From assembly GCA_030681235.1 (NCBI GenBank), contig JAUXWY010000264.1, positions 1 to 61,316 on the forward strand: a stretch of 61,316 bases of DNA, in the 5' to 3' direction. The notes beneath the pieces are model-generated. The model was given only the letters and a program-made list of their open reading frames with translations. It was not told the DNA's origin and did not search any database. The DNA comes from Pirellulaceae bacterium (GTDB lineage Bacteria; Planctomycetota; Planctomycetia; Pirellulales; Pirellulaceae). The translations under genes were made by a program, and so were the position numbers. Of the stretch, positions 33,890-43,069 are shown piece by piece (position 1 is the stretch's first letter; the number at the start of each line of letters is the position of its first letter).

Positions 33890-34795
33890 GTGAACCACCA
33901 AAGACTGACTGGACTGATTGCTGCGACCCATACGCCGTTCGATTCGCACGGGCAAGTGAACTTGGCGGTGATAGAACCGTTGGCGGAGCATTTGATCCGC
34001 AACGGAGTTCAAGCCGCGTTTGTCTGCGGGAGTACGGGCGAAAGTCACTCGCTCACGGTCGAGGAACGACTGCAAGTGGCCACTCGTTGGCGCGAGGTGA
34101 CTCGAGGATCAAAACTTCGTTTAGTCGTGCATGTGGGCAGCAACTGTTTGACCGATGCGGCGACATTGGCGGAACATGCCGAAAAAATTGGAGCGGATGC
34201 GATCGCGGCCCTGTCGCCCAGCTACTTCAAGCCGAGCAATGTCGAAACGCTGATCGAGTCGATGGCCATATTGGCGGGTCGCGCGCCGGGCACGCCGTTC
34301 TACTTTTATGACATCCCCAGCATGACTGGGGTGATGCTTTCGATGACTCGGTTCCTGGAATTGGCTCCGCGGACGATCCCGAATTTGGTGGGGCTCAAGT
34401 TTACCAATACCGACATGACGGCATTGCAACACTGCCTGCGATTCTCTCAGGCAAAGTGGAATATCTTGTGGGGTGTGGATGAAGTGTTGTTGGCGGCGTG
34501 GGCCTTGGGCGTTCGCGGAGCCGTCGGCAGCAGCTATAATTTTTGCGCTCCGTTGCATTTGCAAGCGATCGAAGCGATGGAACGATCCGATTGGCAAACC
34601 GCTCAGCAATTGCAGTATCGCAGTGTCCATTGGATCGAAATCCTCTCGCGTTATGGCTACATGGCGGCAGCGAAGTACGTTATGGCATGTCAGGGCGTTC
34701 CGGTCGGACCAGCCCGCTTGCCACTGGGCAACTTGAACGACGAAGCAAAACAGAGCCTGAGAAGCGAATTGGAAGCGGCGGGGTTTCTGTCGTAA
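33890..34795 (+). CDS. nanA: N-acetylneuraminate lyase-like protein (DHDPS/NAL family)
   Basis: The 301-aa protein begins at GTG 33890. It shows the DHDPS/NAL (beta/alpha)8 pattern: GLIAATHTPFD, FVCGSTGESHSLTVEER, FYFYDIPSMTG with catalytic Tyr140, and VGLKFTNTD with Schiff-base Lys170. NAL, rather than dihydrodipicolinate synthase, is favoured by ATHTPF, GSTGES and by neighbours. It would split N-acetylneuraminate into pyruvate and N-acetylmannosamine. The epimerase gene follows 84 bp downstream. Confidence 0.88.
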   Translation: MNHQRLTGLIAATHTPFDSHGQVNLAVIEPLAEHLIRNGVQAAFVCGSTGESHSLTVEERLQVATRWREVTRGSKLRLVVHVGSNCLTDAATLAEHAEKIGADAIAALSPSYFKPSNVETLIESMAILAGRAPGTPFYFYDIPSMTGVMLSMTRFLELAPRTIPNLVGLKFTNTDMTALQHCLRFSQAKWNILWGVDEVLLAAWALGVRGAVGSSYNFCAPLHLQAIEAMERSDWQTAQQLQYRSVHWIEILSRYGYMAAAKYVMACQGVPVGPARLPLGNLNDEAKQSLRSELEAAGFLS

Positions 34796-34879
34796 GATTC
34801 GTAGCACCAAGTGGTGGCGATTTTGCAATCGATCACGCAAAATTGTGAGCGGTTACAACGAAACAGACAGGACGAAGAG

Positions 34880-36094
34880 ATGACAGCGTCCGACGCTCGG
34901 CTCGATCCAAACCAATCCGAAGCCTTGGCCCAATTTTATCGCAACACATTGTTAAATGATGTGCTGCCTTTTTGGTTCCCACGCTCGGTGGATCAAAGGC
35001 ACGGCGGGTTTTACCACTGTTACGATGCGGATGGCACGTTGGTGGACACGGACAAGTCGGTTTGGGCTCAAGGGCGAATGGCTTGGATGCTACTTACGCT
35101 CTACAACACGTGGGAGCCTCGCCGCGAGTGGTTCGAATGGGGCCAACAGGGTATCGAGTTCCTGCTGCGACACGGTTTCGACCAAGATGGCCGCATGCAC
35201 TTTACCCTGACGCAGGACGGTCGCTCGATCCGCAAACGTCGGTATGCTTACAGCGAGTCCTTTCTGAGCATCGCCAGTGCCGCTCTGTTTCGCGCCACTC
35301 AAGATCAGCAGTGGCGCGACCTGGCGTTGAAGCTGTTTCGGTTTTTCGTGCATTGGAACTTTACACCCGGACAGATGCCACCCAAGTTCAGCGACACTCG
35401 GCCGCTAACCGGGATTGGCCCGCGAATGATCGCGTTGACCACGGCGCAGAGCTTGCGAAGTGACTTGGGCGAGAATGCGGAGTTGACGAAGTGGATCGAC
35501 CGCTGCTTGTTTGAAATTGAAACGCTGTTTGTCAAACACGAGCACCGGGTCGTCATGGAGACGGTGACGCCCGAGGGTGAGATCTCCGATCATTTCGACG
35601 GGCGATTGTTGAATCCGGGACACGCGATTGAAGCCGCTTGGTTTGTGATGGACGAAGGCGTCTATCGAAAAAACCAGCATTGGATCGACTTGGGTTGCCA
35701 GATGTTGGAATACAGTTGGCAACGGGGTTGGGATCAAGAGTTTGGAGGCTTGTTCTATTTTCGCGACGTCTACAATCGGCCCGTTTCGGAGTATTGGCAC
35801 GACATGAAATTTTGGTGGCCGCACAACGAAGCAATCATTGCGACGCTGATTGCGTGGAAGTTGACCGGGCGATCGCAGTTTGGCCAGTGGCACAAGTTGG
35901 TTCACGACTGGAGCTTCCAACACTTCGCTGACCCGCAGCATGGCGAGTGGTTCGGGTACCTGCATCGCGACGGACGACGGTCCAATTCGCTCAAGGGCAA
36001 CCATTGGAAAAGCTTCTTCCATCATCCGCGAATGCTGTGGAAGTGCGTCCAAGTACTCGAGCGAAAGTCACCAACCTTGCCGTCTGCTCCCTGA
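34880..36094 (+). CDS. AGE family N-acylglucosamine 2-epimerase
   Basis: The 404-aa protein (ATG 34880, after AGGACGAAG) is an alpha6/alpha6-barrel member. It has FWFPRSVDQRHGGFYHCYDA, SVWAQGRMAWMLLTLYN, RRYAYSESFLSIASAAL, LNPGHAIEAAWFVMDE and WWPHNEAIIATL, with the His residues expected for epimerases. In context it would convert N-acetylmannosamine to N-acetylglucosamine, as in the Bacteroides-type sialic-acid route that lacks NanK/NanE. No N-acetylglucosamine kinase is in the cluster. It ends just before a half copy of repeat R1. Confidence 0.9.
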   Translation: MTASDARLDPNQSEALAQFYRNTLLNDVLPFWFPRSVDQRHGGFYHCYDADGTLVDTDKSVWAQGRMAWMLLTLYNTWEPRREWFEWGQQGIEFLLRHGFDQDGRMHFTLTQDGRSIRKRRYAYSESFLSIASAALFRATQDQQWRDLALKLFRFFVHWNFTPGQMPPKFSDTRPLTGIGPRMIALTTAQSLRSDLGENAELTKWIDRCLFEIETLFVKHEHRVVMETVTPEGEISDHFDGRLLNPGHAIEAAWFVMDEGVYRKNQHWIDLGCQMLEYSWQRGWDQEFGGLFYFRDVYNRPVSEYWHDMKFWWPHNEAIIATLIAWKLTGRSQFGQWHKLVHDWSFQHFADPQHGEWFGYLHRDGRRSNSLKGNHWKSFFHHPRMLWKCVQVLERKSPTLPSAP

Positions 36095-36119
36095 AGCCGG
36101 TACACCAGCGCCCGCTAAA
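36094..36119. repeat. Half copy of palindromic repeat R1
   Basis: AAGCCGGTACACCAGCGC then CCGCTAAA is the outer part of the arm found at 176-201, with one mismatch. It starts at the last base of the AGE gene stop codon, so the epimerase stop is created at the edge of the repeat. Confidence 0.8.
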
Positions 36120-36193
36120 CCGATACCGCTACGGGCTCTCGGATTTTCAAAGTCGGACTTTACCCAAGTCGGGAATTTAATTCTGGAGAATTC

Positions 36194-37168
36194 CTAAGGC
36201 AATGTTTCCATGACCTCTTGGCCCATGGGGGTTGATAGTGCTCGCCATTCTGTTGCCCGGATGGAGCTACTGATGGGTCGCACTCGCGCGTCCAAGAAGA
36301 CGACGTTGACCCAGGGGCCGTGCCAACTCCGCGCGGTGACGACGGCGTGGAATTGGCTCAAGTCGATCACGTTGACATCATGAGTCATTTCGCCGTCGAT
36401 CAATGGCACGAAGGTGTTCGGCGGAAACGTCGTCGTGAAGCCCGTTTGTTCGATGCGAGGATCGTTCCAACGAGTGTGGCTGCGTTCGATGCCCGCATTG
36501 GAGCTGAGAAATCGTTCGCCTGGTGCATTTTGGAAAATGGTCGGGTCGCCAGGAATCGCTGCTCCAAAGCTCGTCGCGCTGCGCAATAAACCAGTGCCCA
36601 ATTTGACTTCCGAAGCACACAGCGTATTTGTCAGCCCATCTTTGACTTGATCAGCGCGATACGTTCCCGAGAATGGCGTTTCCAAAGGATAATCGAAGTT
36701 CCATCTTCCGCGACTGTAAGCATAGTTGCTGCCGAGCAAGAATCCCGCGTTTGGATGGTCGCTCGTACGATTCAGATCGCGACGATTTTCCATCGGGCAC
36801 AACAACACGCTTGGTGGCGATGCGCCATGCGCCTCCTTCTGTTCGAGGTACGGCAGGATCTGAGTATGGGTACCGCGCGGTAGTTTCTTGTAGGTCAACT
36901 CGTATTGTTGAACAGCCAGCCCAATCTGCCGCAAATTATTCAGACAGGCGGTGTTATTGGCAGCGGCCCGGGCCGATTGCACGGCGGGTAACAGAACGGC
37001 CAACAAGACACCGATAATGGCTACGACGACCAAGAGTTCCACCAGAGTCAGCCCAGCGCGAAATAAGGCGATACTCGGCGTAACGCAAGCATGTCTGCAA
37101 AAATGGCCGCCGCCGATGGGACTCGTTTCGGCGAAGGCTCGATCAACGCAGGAACCATTTAATATCAC
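36194..37168 (-). CDS. DUF1559 prepilin-like protein (N-terminal methylation motif)
   Basis: The 324-aa protein has a long basic leader (about 38 residues). The prepilin cleavage region [20 protein letters not shown] continues to [20 protein letters not shown], the DUF1559 signature. The C-terminal H-x9-DG motif appears as [12 protein letters not shown], so the Gly is replaced by Ala. DUF1559 proteins are hugely expanded in planctomycetes and are thought to form pseudopilin-like surface structures; no function is known. The gene stands alone and is convergent with the sialic-acid cluster. Confidence 0.9.
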   Translation of the reverse strand: MILNGSCVDRAFAETSPIGGGHFCRHACVTPSIALFRAGLTLVELLVVVAIIGVLLAVLLPAVQSARAAANNTACLNNLRQIGLAVQQYELTYKKLPRGTHTQILPYLEQKEAHGASPPSVLLCPMENRRDLNRTSDHPNAGFLLGSNYAYSRGRWNFDYPLETPFSGTYRADQVKDGLTNTLCASEVKLGTGLLRSATSFGAAIPGDPTIFQNAPGERFLSSNAGIERSHTRWNDPRIEQTGFTTTFPPNTFVPLIDGEMTHDVNVIDLSQFHAVVTARSWHGPWVNVVFLDARVRPISSSIRATEWRALSTPMGQEVMETLP

Positions 37169-37414
37169 GAGCGATCCTTTGCCAAATTGAGAACTGGTCC
37201 CGCAATACGGACCTGTGATCGTACCATCAGCCCCATTGGGCTGCTCGAATTATAGACATCCCTGGCGGAGTATTTGCGATAATTCGGAAAATAAGCTGCT
37301 AACAGTTAACTCTGCGTACAGGTCGCGGGATGAGCTTCTGGGAATTCCGGCCACTGCCCTTCCACAAGAGAAATTCCAAGTTGATTGTCCTCAGCCCCTT
37401 TTAGGAATCAAACC

Positions 37415-37864
37415 ATGTCCATCCACATTTTGATCGCCAACTTTGCGGCGACGTTCTTTTTGGTTGGATTGATCTGGATGGTTCAAGTTGTCCACTATCC
37501 GCTGTTCGATGATGTGGGCGAGCCAAACTACGTTCGCTACCAGCAACGGCACCAAAACAACATTTCCATCATCGTGGCGCCCATCATGTTGATCGAATTA
37601 GCGACCGCGATTTTGATGATCTGGTATGCCGAGGAAGGAATTGACAAGTCGCTGGTCTATGTGGGTATCGGCTTGGTCGTGTTGATCTGGTTGTCCACCG
37701 CGTTGATTCAAGTTCCATGTCATGAAAAACTTGTGCGCGGATTTGATCCAGCGGCCTACCGGTGGCTCGTGAACTCGAATTGGATCCGAACGATCGCGTG
37801 GACCGCCCGCGGCGGGATCGTTATTTGGTTGCTGTTTCGTATGCTGACAAAAATCGAAAATTAG
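37415..37864 (+). CDS. DUF1772-like four-helix membrane protein
   Basis: The 149-aa protein (ATG 37415; a longer frame from 37385 adds 10 residues) has four membrane helices (about 4-28, 50-72, 82-104, 128-146). Between them is the conserved-looking VVHYPLFDDVGEPNYVRYQQ, later LIQVPCHEKLVRGFD. This resembles DUF1772-type proteins. No function is assigned. It converges on ctaA with a shared TTAG (37861-37864). Confidence 0.65.
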   Translation: MSIHILIANFAATFFLVGLIWMVQVVHYPLFDDVGEPNYVRYQQRHQNNISIIVAPIMLIELATAILMIWYAEEGIDKSLVYVGIGLVVLIWLSTALIQVPCHEKLVRGFDPAAYRWLVNSNWIRTIAWTARGGIVIWLLFRMLTKIEN

Positions 37865-38874
37865 GCTGGGCCCGCGATCGATTTCAGGGACCACAGTCGC
37901 ATGATCCAGTGCCAGGTGACGGCCAACAAGACTGCGGTCAAGCCGACGTGCAAGACTTGCACGACCGGATAAATTGCAATGTGTCCCAACACGATGCCCA
38001 TCAACATCATGGCGACCACCAGCGCGAAGATGAGCGTGGGCTCCGCGACAGGCCATTCCCGATCACGTTTGGTCCAGAACCACAGTAAACCGGATGTGAG
38101 CAACAAACTCCAAGAAAAACTGCGATGGAATTTGAATACCAACGTGGCCGCCAACTCTTCGCCCCATTTTTCCCGTTCAACGCCGTGCTCGGTTTCGGCG
38201 GTCAGGGCCAATTCGTCGGTCTGCTCCCGCAATTGGCTGCCCACGAGACCTTCGCCAAACAAGCAAACCAGGAAAACGAACGAGACGATCTTTAAACGCT
38301 GGTGTTGGGACACAGGAGCGATTCGGTTGGTGGCTTCCGTGCGAGAAAGCCAAATGATCGAGACCAGGGCCACGATCAGCAAAAACGCCAGGGCCATATG
38401 CAGTGTGATAATGCCTGGTTGCAAACCGCTTCGCACGACGATCGCCCCCATGACGGCGTTGGCAAGGACATCCAACAAGCTGAATATCGAAAGCCCGACA
38501 ATCCAAGCCCGATTCCGTTTCGCGCGGCAAGAAGAGAGTGCTAACAACAGCGTCGCCAATCCCAGCGGCAGCGTGGCCAGGCGATTGATAAACTCAATCC
38601 AAGTTTGCACAGGGTTAAAACTGTCGAGGATGGTTTCACGAGTAATCGTTGCCGGATCGATTCCTTTGCGGGCCGCTTGAGTTTTGAACTTTTCCAGGTC
38701 GAGTTTTTCAACATCAATCTGAGCAACGCTGGTCGGCGGAATCAAGCATCCCCAACAGGTCGGCCAGTCGGGACAGCCCAGCCCTGAGCCCGTGACCCGC
38801 ACGATCGCACCGGCGAACACCAACCCGATTAACGAAACGAGAGCGATCCAGGCCAAACGGTGAACGATCATCAT
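37861..38874 (-). CDS. ctaA: Heme A synthase (COX15/CtaA family)
   Basis: The 337-aa integral membrane protein has eight predicted helices and the expected motifs: GAIVRVTGSGLGCPDWPTCW, WIEFINRLATLPLG with His-replacing region, TLHMALAFLL, KFHRSFSWSLL, and VVQVLHVGLTAVLL. It hydroxylates heme O to heme A for cytochrome c oxidase. The Cys pair CPDWPTCWGC in the first loop is present. Translation is coupled to the upstream lipase-like gene through ATGA at 38871-38874. No other cytochrome oxidase genes are in the window. Confidence 0.92.
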   Translation of the reverse strand: MMIVHRLAWIALVSLIGLVFAGAIVRVTGSGLGCPDWPTCWGCLIPPTSVAQIDVEKLDLEKFKTQAARKGIDPATITRETILDSFNPVQTWIEFINRLATLPLGLATLLLALSSCRAKRNRAWIVGLSIFSLLDVLANAVMGAIVVRSGLQPGIITLHMALAFLLIVALVSIIWLSRTEATNRIAPVSQHQRLKIVSFVFLVCLFGEGLVGSQLREQTDELALTAETEHGVEREKWGEELAATLVFKFHRSFSWSLLLTSGLLWFWTKRDREWPVAEPTLIFALVVAMMLMGIVLGHIAIYPVVQVLHVGLTAVLLAVTWHWIMRLWSLKSIAGPA

Positions 38875-39551
38875 GTACCTTTGGGCGTTTCAACGATGGC
38901 ACTGCTTGCCACTGATATTGGCTCAGCCGCGACGCCTTCGCGACCGAACTTTCCGTGAATGATAAAGTCTTCTACTAGTTGTACGGTATCGGAGTACCAG
39001 GGCAAGACGCCATGATGGCCTGCGACGCGAGCAAAGTCACGGTAGCCATCCAGATAGACGCCACCTTGTTCGATAACCCGATCTTTCGTGGCTTCGACAA
39101 TCGCGAATTCTAGCCCCTTTTGCTGGAGCGTGTTGGGAAGTTGGTTCACAAAACTGTCTGACGAGTCGGAGAGTTGGGACAGGCTTGGCGAGAGCCATCC
39201 GAGGAAGGGAATCAATTTGCGGGCCATATGGGAGCCGCGGTGGGGAGGAGCCAGCATGACCACTCGACCGAGATTTTGAAAATCAAAGTCGGCCAGCATG
39301 GCCCGGGTAATGATCCCTCCCATGCTGTGGGTGACCAGATGAACCCGGTTACTCGACAGTTGACGATCCAAAGCGCTCAGTTCCCGCCCGAGCCGTTCGG
39401 CGTGAGCTTCGACGCCGTTGCCGAGACTGCGATATCCCCAGTTTCTTGTCTCGTACCCCCGTCGTTGCAATCGCCGGGCCAGCGGCCACATATCGACTCG
39501 GCTACCACCCAGTCCGTGCACCAACACCACGATGTCTTTAATGTGTTTCAT
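38871..39551 (-). CDS. Alpha/beta-hydrolase (lipase/esterase-like)
   Basis: The 226-aa protein begins MKHIKDIVVLVHGLGGSRVD (ATG 39551), with the oxyanion-hole HGLGG. The nucleophile elbow THSMGG follows, then VVMLAPPHRGS. It resembles bacterial triacylglycerol-lipase or PGAP1-like esterases that act on lipids. A predicted catalytic His near HHGVLP is plausible. A frame extending to 39653 adds 34 residues without similarity. It precedes ctaA with a 4-bp overlap. The functional link to heme A synthesis is unclear. Confidence 0.85.
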   Translation of the reverse strand: MKHIKDIVVLVHGLGGSRVDMWPLARRLQRRGYETRNWGYRSLGNGVEAHAERLGRELSALDRQLSSNRVHLVTHSMGGIITRAMLADFDFQNLGRVVMLAPPHRGSHMARKLIPFLGWLSPSLSQLSDSSDSFVNQLPNTLQQKGLEFAIVEATKDRVIEQGGVYLDGYRDFARVAGHHGVLPWYSDTVQLVEDFIIHGKFGREGVAAEPISVASSAIVETPKGT

Positions 39552-39859
39552 CTCATTCCACGAAGTTCGAACCGGTGATCCCAGGAACTCAAGCACCCCA
39601 CAACGTCTCCAGGGCCACCCGCGGCCACCTGTAGTTATATGTTGACGATTCACGGCTGCTTGGGCTTCCCTCGCCCGTTCGAGAACCGCAAAATGGTCGA
39701 TGAAGCAACTCGGACCGCTTGAACCACGGTTCGCAACTAAGAGAAAGAAGTATCTGAACTGCGAGCGTCCCTGACGTAACCATGGCAGCTGTACTCCATG
39801 AGGGTTCGAGACTTGTTGTTCCTTTTTGAATCGGCAGATTTCGTGCGAAGGTCAATTCG
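39552..39859. other. Intergenic region
   Basis: I see no gene or repeat in these 308 bp of the divergent gap between the lipase-like gene and the secreted protein at 39860. Confidence 0.5.
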
Positions 39860-41425
39860 ATGTTGATTTCTAACCAATGGCTGATTAGGTTCTCGTTTGG
39901 GGCCTTTGCTGTCAGCAGTGCGTGTTTTTTCGGTTTCATCATAGGACACAACGTCACATCTGCGGTATCAGCGCAGGAGTTGAATAAAACGCTGGATCGG
40001 GATGAATCTCCAACTCCGACCGGTTCGGTGCGTGCGGAATCTCAGCTTGTCATTTCGGTCGTTCTTGACGGCAGTTGTCATGTTGGCCGAGTCAATTGTA
40101 TTTCGGTCACCGACCCGATGGGTAGTTATTCGCTTCTGCGACAGGAACATGTTCGCGATGAGATCCGACTTCGTGAATCAGCTCGTCGCGAGTTGGATTC
40201 CACAATCGAAACTGCCGATCGGACCCGCCGCGAAATGTTGCAACGTATGTGGGGTGCATCGTCCGCACAAAAAAGAACCGGAGCGGACGACTGGTTTCGC
40301 GAACAGGAAAAGAACACGAAAGATTTACTTGCCAAGTTATTGTCCGCCAATCAAAAAAAGCGGCTTGAGGAAATACGACAACGAACGATATTGCGACTGA
40401 ACGGTTGGCCGGAATACATTCGGCGTAGTCATAAAGAGGGACTAATCGATTGGGAGTTGAGCGACGCCGAGGTTGCCAATTTAGCTACTGCGGCCTCGGA
40501 TCTAAAAGAAGAGGCGATATCGGCAGCCAAACAACTGCATTCGGATTTACTCGGTGAGTTGTTTGACGAACTGGACGAAGGGCAAGTGAAATCAATCAGG
40601 GAACTCGCCTTCAAGCTTACCGAATCAACGGGCACGCTCGACTTGTTCCGGGAGCAGTTGAAGATCGAGAAAATTACCGACGATCTAGGCGCCGACGAAA
40701 ACGCTGGCTCGGCGGAATCCCTATTTAAACGTATTCGTCGGCCTGTTTTTTTTACACTTGGGGAAGATGGCGGTCTGGAACGGTTCCGGGTGGGAAGCCC
40801 TAACAACTTCATGGTTCCTCTGCGATCCGATCAAATTGAATCGTATGCGGACCTACTTGACACCCTCTATGTGGGAAATCTGGGGCGACAGATTGGAATT
40901 AACGACTCGCAATCCGAGCGTATCTTCGAATTGATGCAAAACGTTTCGTCTTTCCGCGATTGGGCTGGTCAGTTTCTTGAGAAGTCCGAGAACCCATTGA
41001 TCGACAGCGAGAACCTATTGGATATGCAAAATGATATACAATCCAAAATTGAGCCTGCATTAGGAGAGTTGCTCTCGAAGGATCAGCTTAAAGCCCTCGA
41101 AGTTTATGTCGACTTTGCCGATTTGGCCAAGTTCGGATTGTTGCCAAATCTGTTGGAGGGGCGAATTGGAAAGGAGCTTGGCGTTTCGCAGACTCAAAAG
41201 CTCGGATTGAAAAAATTTGCCAATTCTGCACGCGACCGAATCGACAAACTTTCGCGGGAGTTGGAGGAGAAATGTTGGAACGAGATGTTTTCGCGTCTTG
41301 AACCTGCTCACAGAGCGGACGTATTGCGGTTACTGGGAAAGCCACCTGTAAAGTTGACTTCGAGTTTTCACTTGCTAATTGAATCGTTATCTCGACTTGA
41401 AAACCGCAATGCTAATGCAAAGTGA
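39860..41425 (+). CDS. Secreted helical protein with repeated L-x(n)-Q segments, unknown
   Basis: The 521-aa protein has an N-terminal membrane or signal segment (about 10-32, then SAQELNK). It is mostly charged helices. Segments of the form L-x-x-x-Q-x-x-x-L recur: LLSANQKKRLEEI, LDEGQVKSIRELAF, LRSDQIESYADLL, LLSKDQLKALEVY, VSQTQKLGLKKF. These resemble the LTxxQ segments of Spy/CpxP-like periplasmic proteins, but the whole is far longer. No family is claimed. It lies alone between two strand switches. Confidence 0.6.
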   Translation: MLISNQWLIRFSFGAFAVSSACFFGFIIGHNVTSAVSAQELNKTLDRDESPTPTGSVRAESQLVISVVLDGSCHVGRVNCISVTDPMGSYSLLRQEHVRDEIRLRESARRELDSTIETADRTRREMLQRMWGASSAQKRTGADDWFREQEKNTKDLLAKLLSANQKKRLEEIRQRTILRLNGWPEYIRRSHKEGLIDWELSDAEVANLATAASDLKEEAISAAKQLHSDLLGELFDELDEGQVKSIRELAFKLTESTGTLDLFREQLKIEKITDDLGADENAGSAESLFKRIRRPVFFTLGEDGGLERFRVGSPNNFMVPLRSDQIESYADLLDTLYVGNLGRQIGINDSQSERIFELMQNVSSFRDWAGQFLEKSENPLIDSENLLDMQNDIQSKIEPALGELLSKDQLKALEVYVDFADLAKFGLLPNLLEGRIGKELGVSQTQKLGLKKFANSARDRIDKLSRELEEKCWNEMFSRLEPAHRADVLRLLGKPPVKLTSSFHLLIESLSRLENRNANAK

Positions 41426-41735
41426 AAATTATATCGGCGATCATTCGCAGCATCGTATCGACCAAACCAACCCAAGGTTTTTTTGAGAAATTTGGGACAC
41501 CCAAAGTTTTGTGTGCCGCGGGGGAGTTTTGGTGATGATGGGCCGCTCAGTTACAGAATTCGGCTTCATGCTTACCGAAAATTGAAGCAGGTTTCGATGC
41601 GAGGGCTGAGCCGATCGTCCAAGAACGTCGTGACGGGGCTCGAGAGACGCGTGTTAGTGGCAAGAGACGGGTGGAAATTGAGGGGCCCCGCTCCTTTGAT
41701 TGTGGCAACGACAGACGTCGATCAGCGCCGGTTCC
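41426..41735. other. Intergenic region
   Basis: No gene is supported in these 310 bp. A weak hairpin with T run at about 41470-41485 could terminate the upstream gene. Confidence 0.4.
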
Positions 41736-41984
41736 TCAATTCGTCGCAGCTGTATTCGTAATCGTGTTTGCCCAGTCGTAGCCGGACGTTGCGGGTGGCA
41801 AGGGCCGTTTTTCGGCGACGTACAAATTCACTGTCTCTTTGACAATTTGGCAGAGCTCAGCAAAAACGGACTTCTCATCATCCCCATGGCATCCACCGTA
41901 AAAAAGGCCTGGGCAACTGCCGACGAAGCATTGATCGTCCTCGGACCATTCGACTATTTTGACGTATCTATTAGCAGAGTTCAC
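41736..41984 (-). CDS. hicB: HicB-like antitoxin
   Basis: The 82-aa protein has the HicB partial RNase-H-like fold: YVKIVEWSEDDQCFVGSCPG followed by a G-D-E-x(n)-A-E-L-x-x-I/V-V-K-E pattern and YVAEKRPLPPAT. HicB proteins neutralise HicA and often bind their own promoter. No clear DNA-binding tail is visible, since the C-terminus is only about 25 residues past the core. It overlaps hicA by 4 bp (41981-41984), toxin first. Confidence 0.85.
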   Translation of the reverse strand: MNSANRYVKIVEWSEDDQCFVGSCPGLFYGGCHGDDEKSVFAELCQIVKETVNLYVAEKRPLPPATSGYDWANTITNTAATN

Positions 41985-42166
41985 GACTTGGATTCCTCAA
42001 TGGCTTTGCTTACGGCACGCTCCTGGTACTTCTTCGCATCGTCGCCAGATTTCCCGGAAATCGTCACAGGTTTCGCAACTTTCGAATGAACGAAATTCCG
42101 GTGGCCCCCTTTACCCCCGCGATCCTTGAAGCCTGCTGTTTCCAAATCAGCAATGGCGTATCTCAC
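41981..42166 (-). CDS. hicA: HicA-like mRNA interferase toxin
   Basis: The 61-aa protein starts at GTG 42166 after GAGGA. It has the HicA dsRBD-like pattern: LETAGFKDRGGKGGHRNFVH with the likely catalytic His in GGH (GSH in most members), then PVTISGKSGDDAKKYQ. HicA cleaves mRNA; the pair is a type II toxin-antitoxin system. It lies next to the R3 repeat array, so the module is at the edge of the accessory region. Confidence 0.85.
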   Translation of the reverse strand: MRYAIADLETAGFKDRGGKGGHRNFVHSKVAKPVTISGKSGDDAKKYQERAVSKAIEESKS

Positions 42167-42489
42167 GGGTATATCCTCACATCAATACGGCGATGACAAG
42201 CTTTCGACACAACGTCAGAAATAAAGAACGTCCTTGCACTCGACGTTATCATAGCAGAAGCTCACATACAGTCCATCTCTTTCTCCGGGAGTTTAATGTC
42301 GATTGTTTTTTTGCGTTTCTAGCTTTCAAACTTACGCTCGAACGGGAACAAACCCGTTGGGGATCGTGCGTCGTCGAGGGTTGTTTCGGGGTCCAAATCG
42401 TGCGGGCTTGCGAGCGTGATCCGTTGCGGTCTCGGTGGAGTTGATTTGCTAAACAAGCTTGCCACTCGACCGCTTTCACCGCTGGCCAT

Positions 42490-42613
42490 CGTTCCTAGTG
42501 GTGAATCCTTGGCTCAACCGAGATGAACTCGGTTGGGGCCGGGTGCGGTCTCGCCACCGCTGAACTCGTGTCGATCTGCGGTCGGAGCGATCGGGGCGAT
42601 CGCTCTACTATCA
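42490..42613 (-). repeat. Dispersed repeat R3, inverted copy 4
   Basis: Its reverse complement matches 26197-26314 almost completely, including the start ATAGTAGAGCG and the CAACCGAG/CTCGGTTG hairpin. Confidence 0.88.
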
Positions 42614-42712
42614 TCGTTCCTAGTGGTGAATCCTTGGCGCAACCGAGATGAACTCGGTTGGGGCCGGGTGCAGTTTCGCCACCGCTCGACCTTGTGTCGG
42701 TGGGGCGCTGAT
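42614..42712 (-). repeat. Dispersed repeat R3, inverted copy 5 (partial)
   Basis: A tandem continuation of copy 4 ending at GACCTTGTGTCGGTGG; it lacks the outer ~30 bp. Confidence 0.85.
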
Positions 42713-42734
42713 TCATTACTACGGCCCAGATGCC

Positions 42735-42920
42735 TGAGGGTTTTGGCGGCCGTAGAACCACCCCAACTTCAGACAAACCTTCGAGCAGGCCGCAATGGGT
42801 TTGATCTTGGGTACAAACCGTGAGCGTCGTGCGTCCCTGCTTGCGAGACTCAAGCGTTGCGGTCTCGGTAGAGTTGTTTTGCTAAACAAGTCTGTCCCTC
42901 GACCGCTTTCACCGCTGGCA
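42735..42920 (-). repeat. Extended R3 module, inverted copy
   Basis: Blocks matching the reverse complement of 26333-26485 occur in the same order. A further partial copy (GTTGCGGTCTCGGTGGAGTT) lies at about 42405-42489. Confidence 0.7.
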
Positions 42921-42976
42921 ATCTTTCCTAGTGGTGAATCCTTGGCTCAACCGAGACAAGCTCGGCAGGGGCCTAC
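42921..42976 (-). repeat. Dispersed repeat R3, inverted copy 6 (short)
   Basis: CCTAGTGGTGAATCCTTGGC and TCAACCGAGACAAGCTCGG match the end of the R3 unit, with substitutions in the hairpin loop. Confidence 0.8.
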
Positions 42977-43069
42977 AAGCGCGGACCGATTCCAGCCGCG
43001 CTTGTTTGGCGGTCATGTGCTTCTTTCTTGCGATTTAGTACGGTCCGGCATTCGGCCGTCGCAAGGCTC

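Larger units (their letters stand above)
42167..43069. other. Repeat-rich non-coding region
   Basis: The 903-bp gap holds inverted R3 copies and extended modules from about 42405 to 42976. The flanks (42167-42404 and 42977-43069) hold no recognised gene; promoter sequences of hicA must be in the first part. Confidence 0.6.

Noticed and set aside
33890-34795. Dihydrodipicolinate synthase (dapA)
   Set aside because: Same superfamily, but the sialidase, mutarotase-transporter and AGE neighbours and the ATHTPF/GSTGES pattern favour N-acetylneuraminate lyase.
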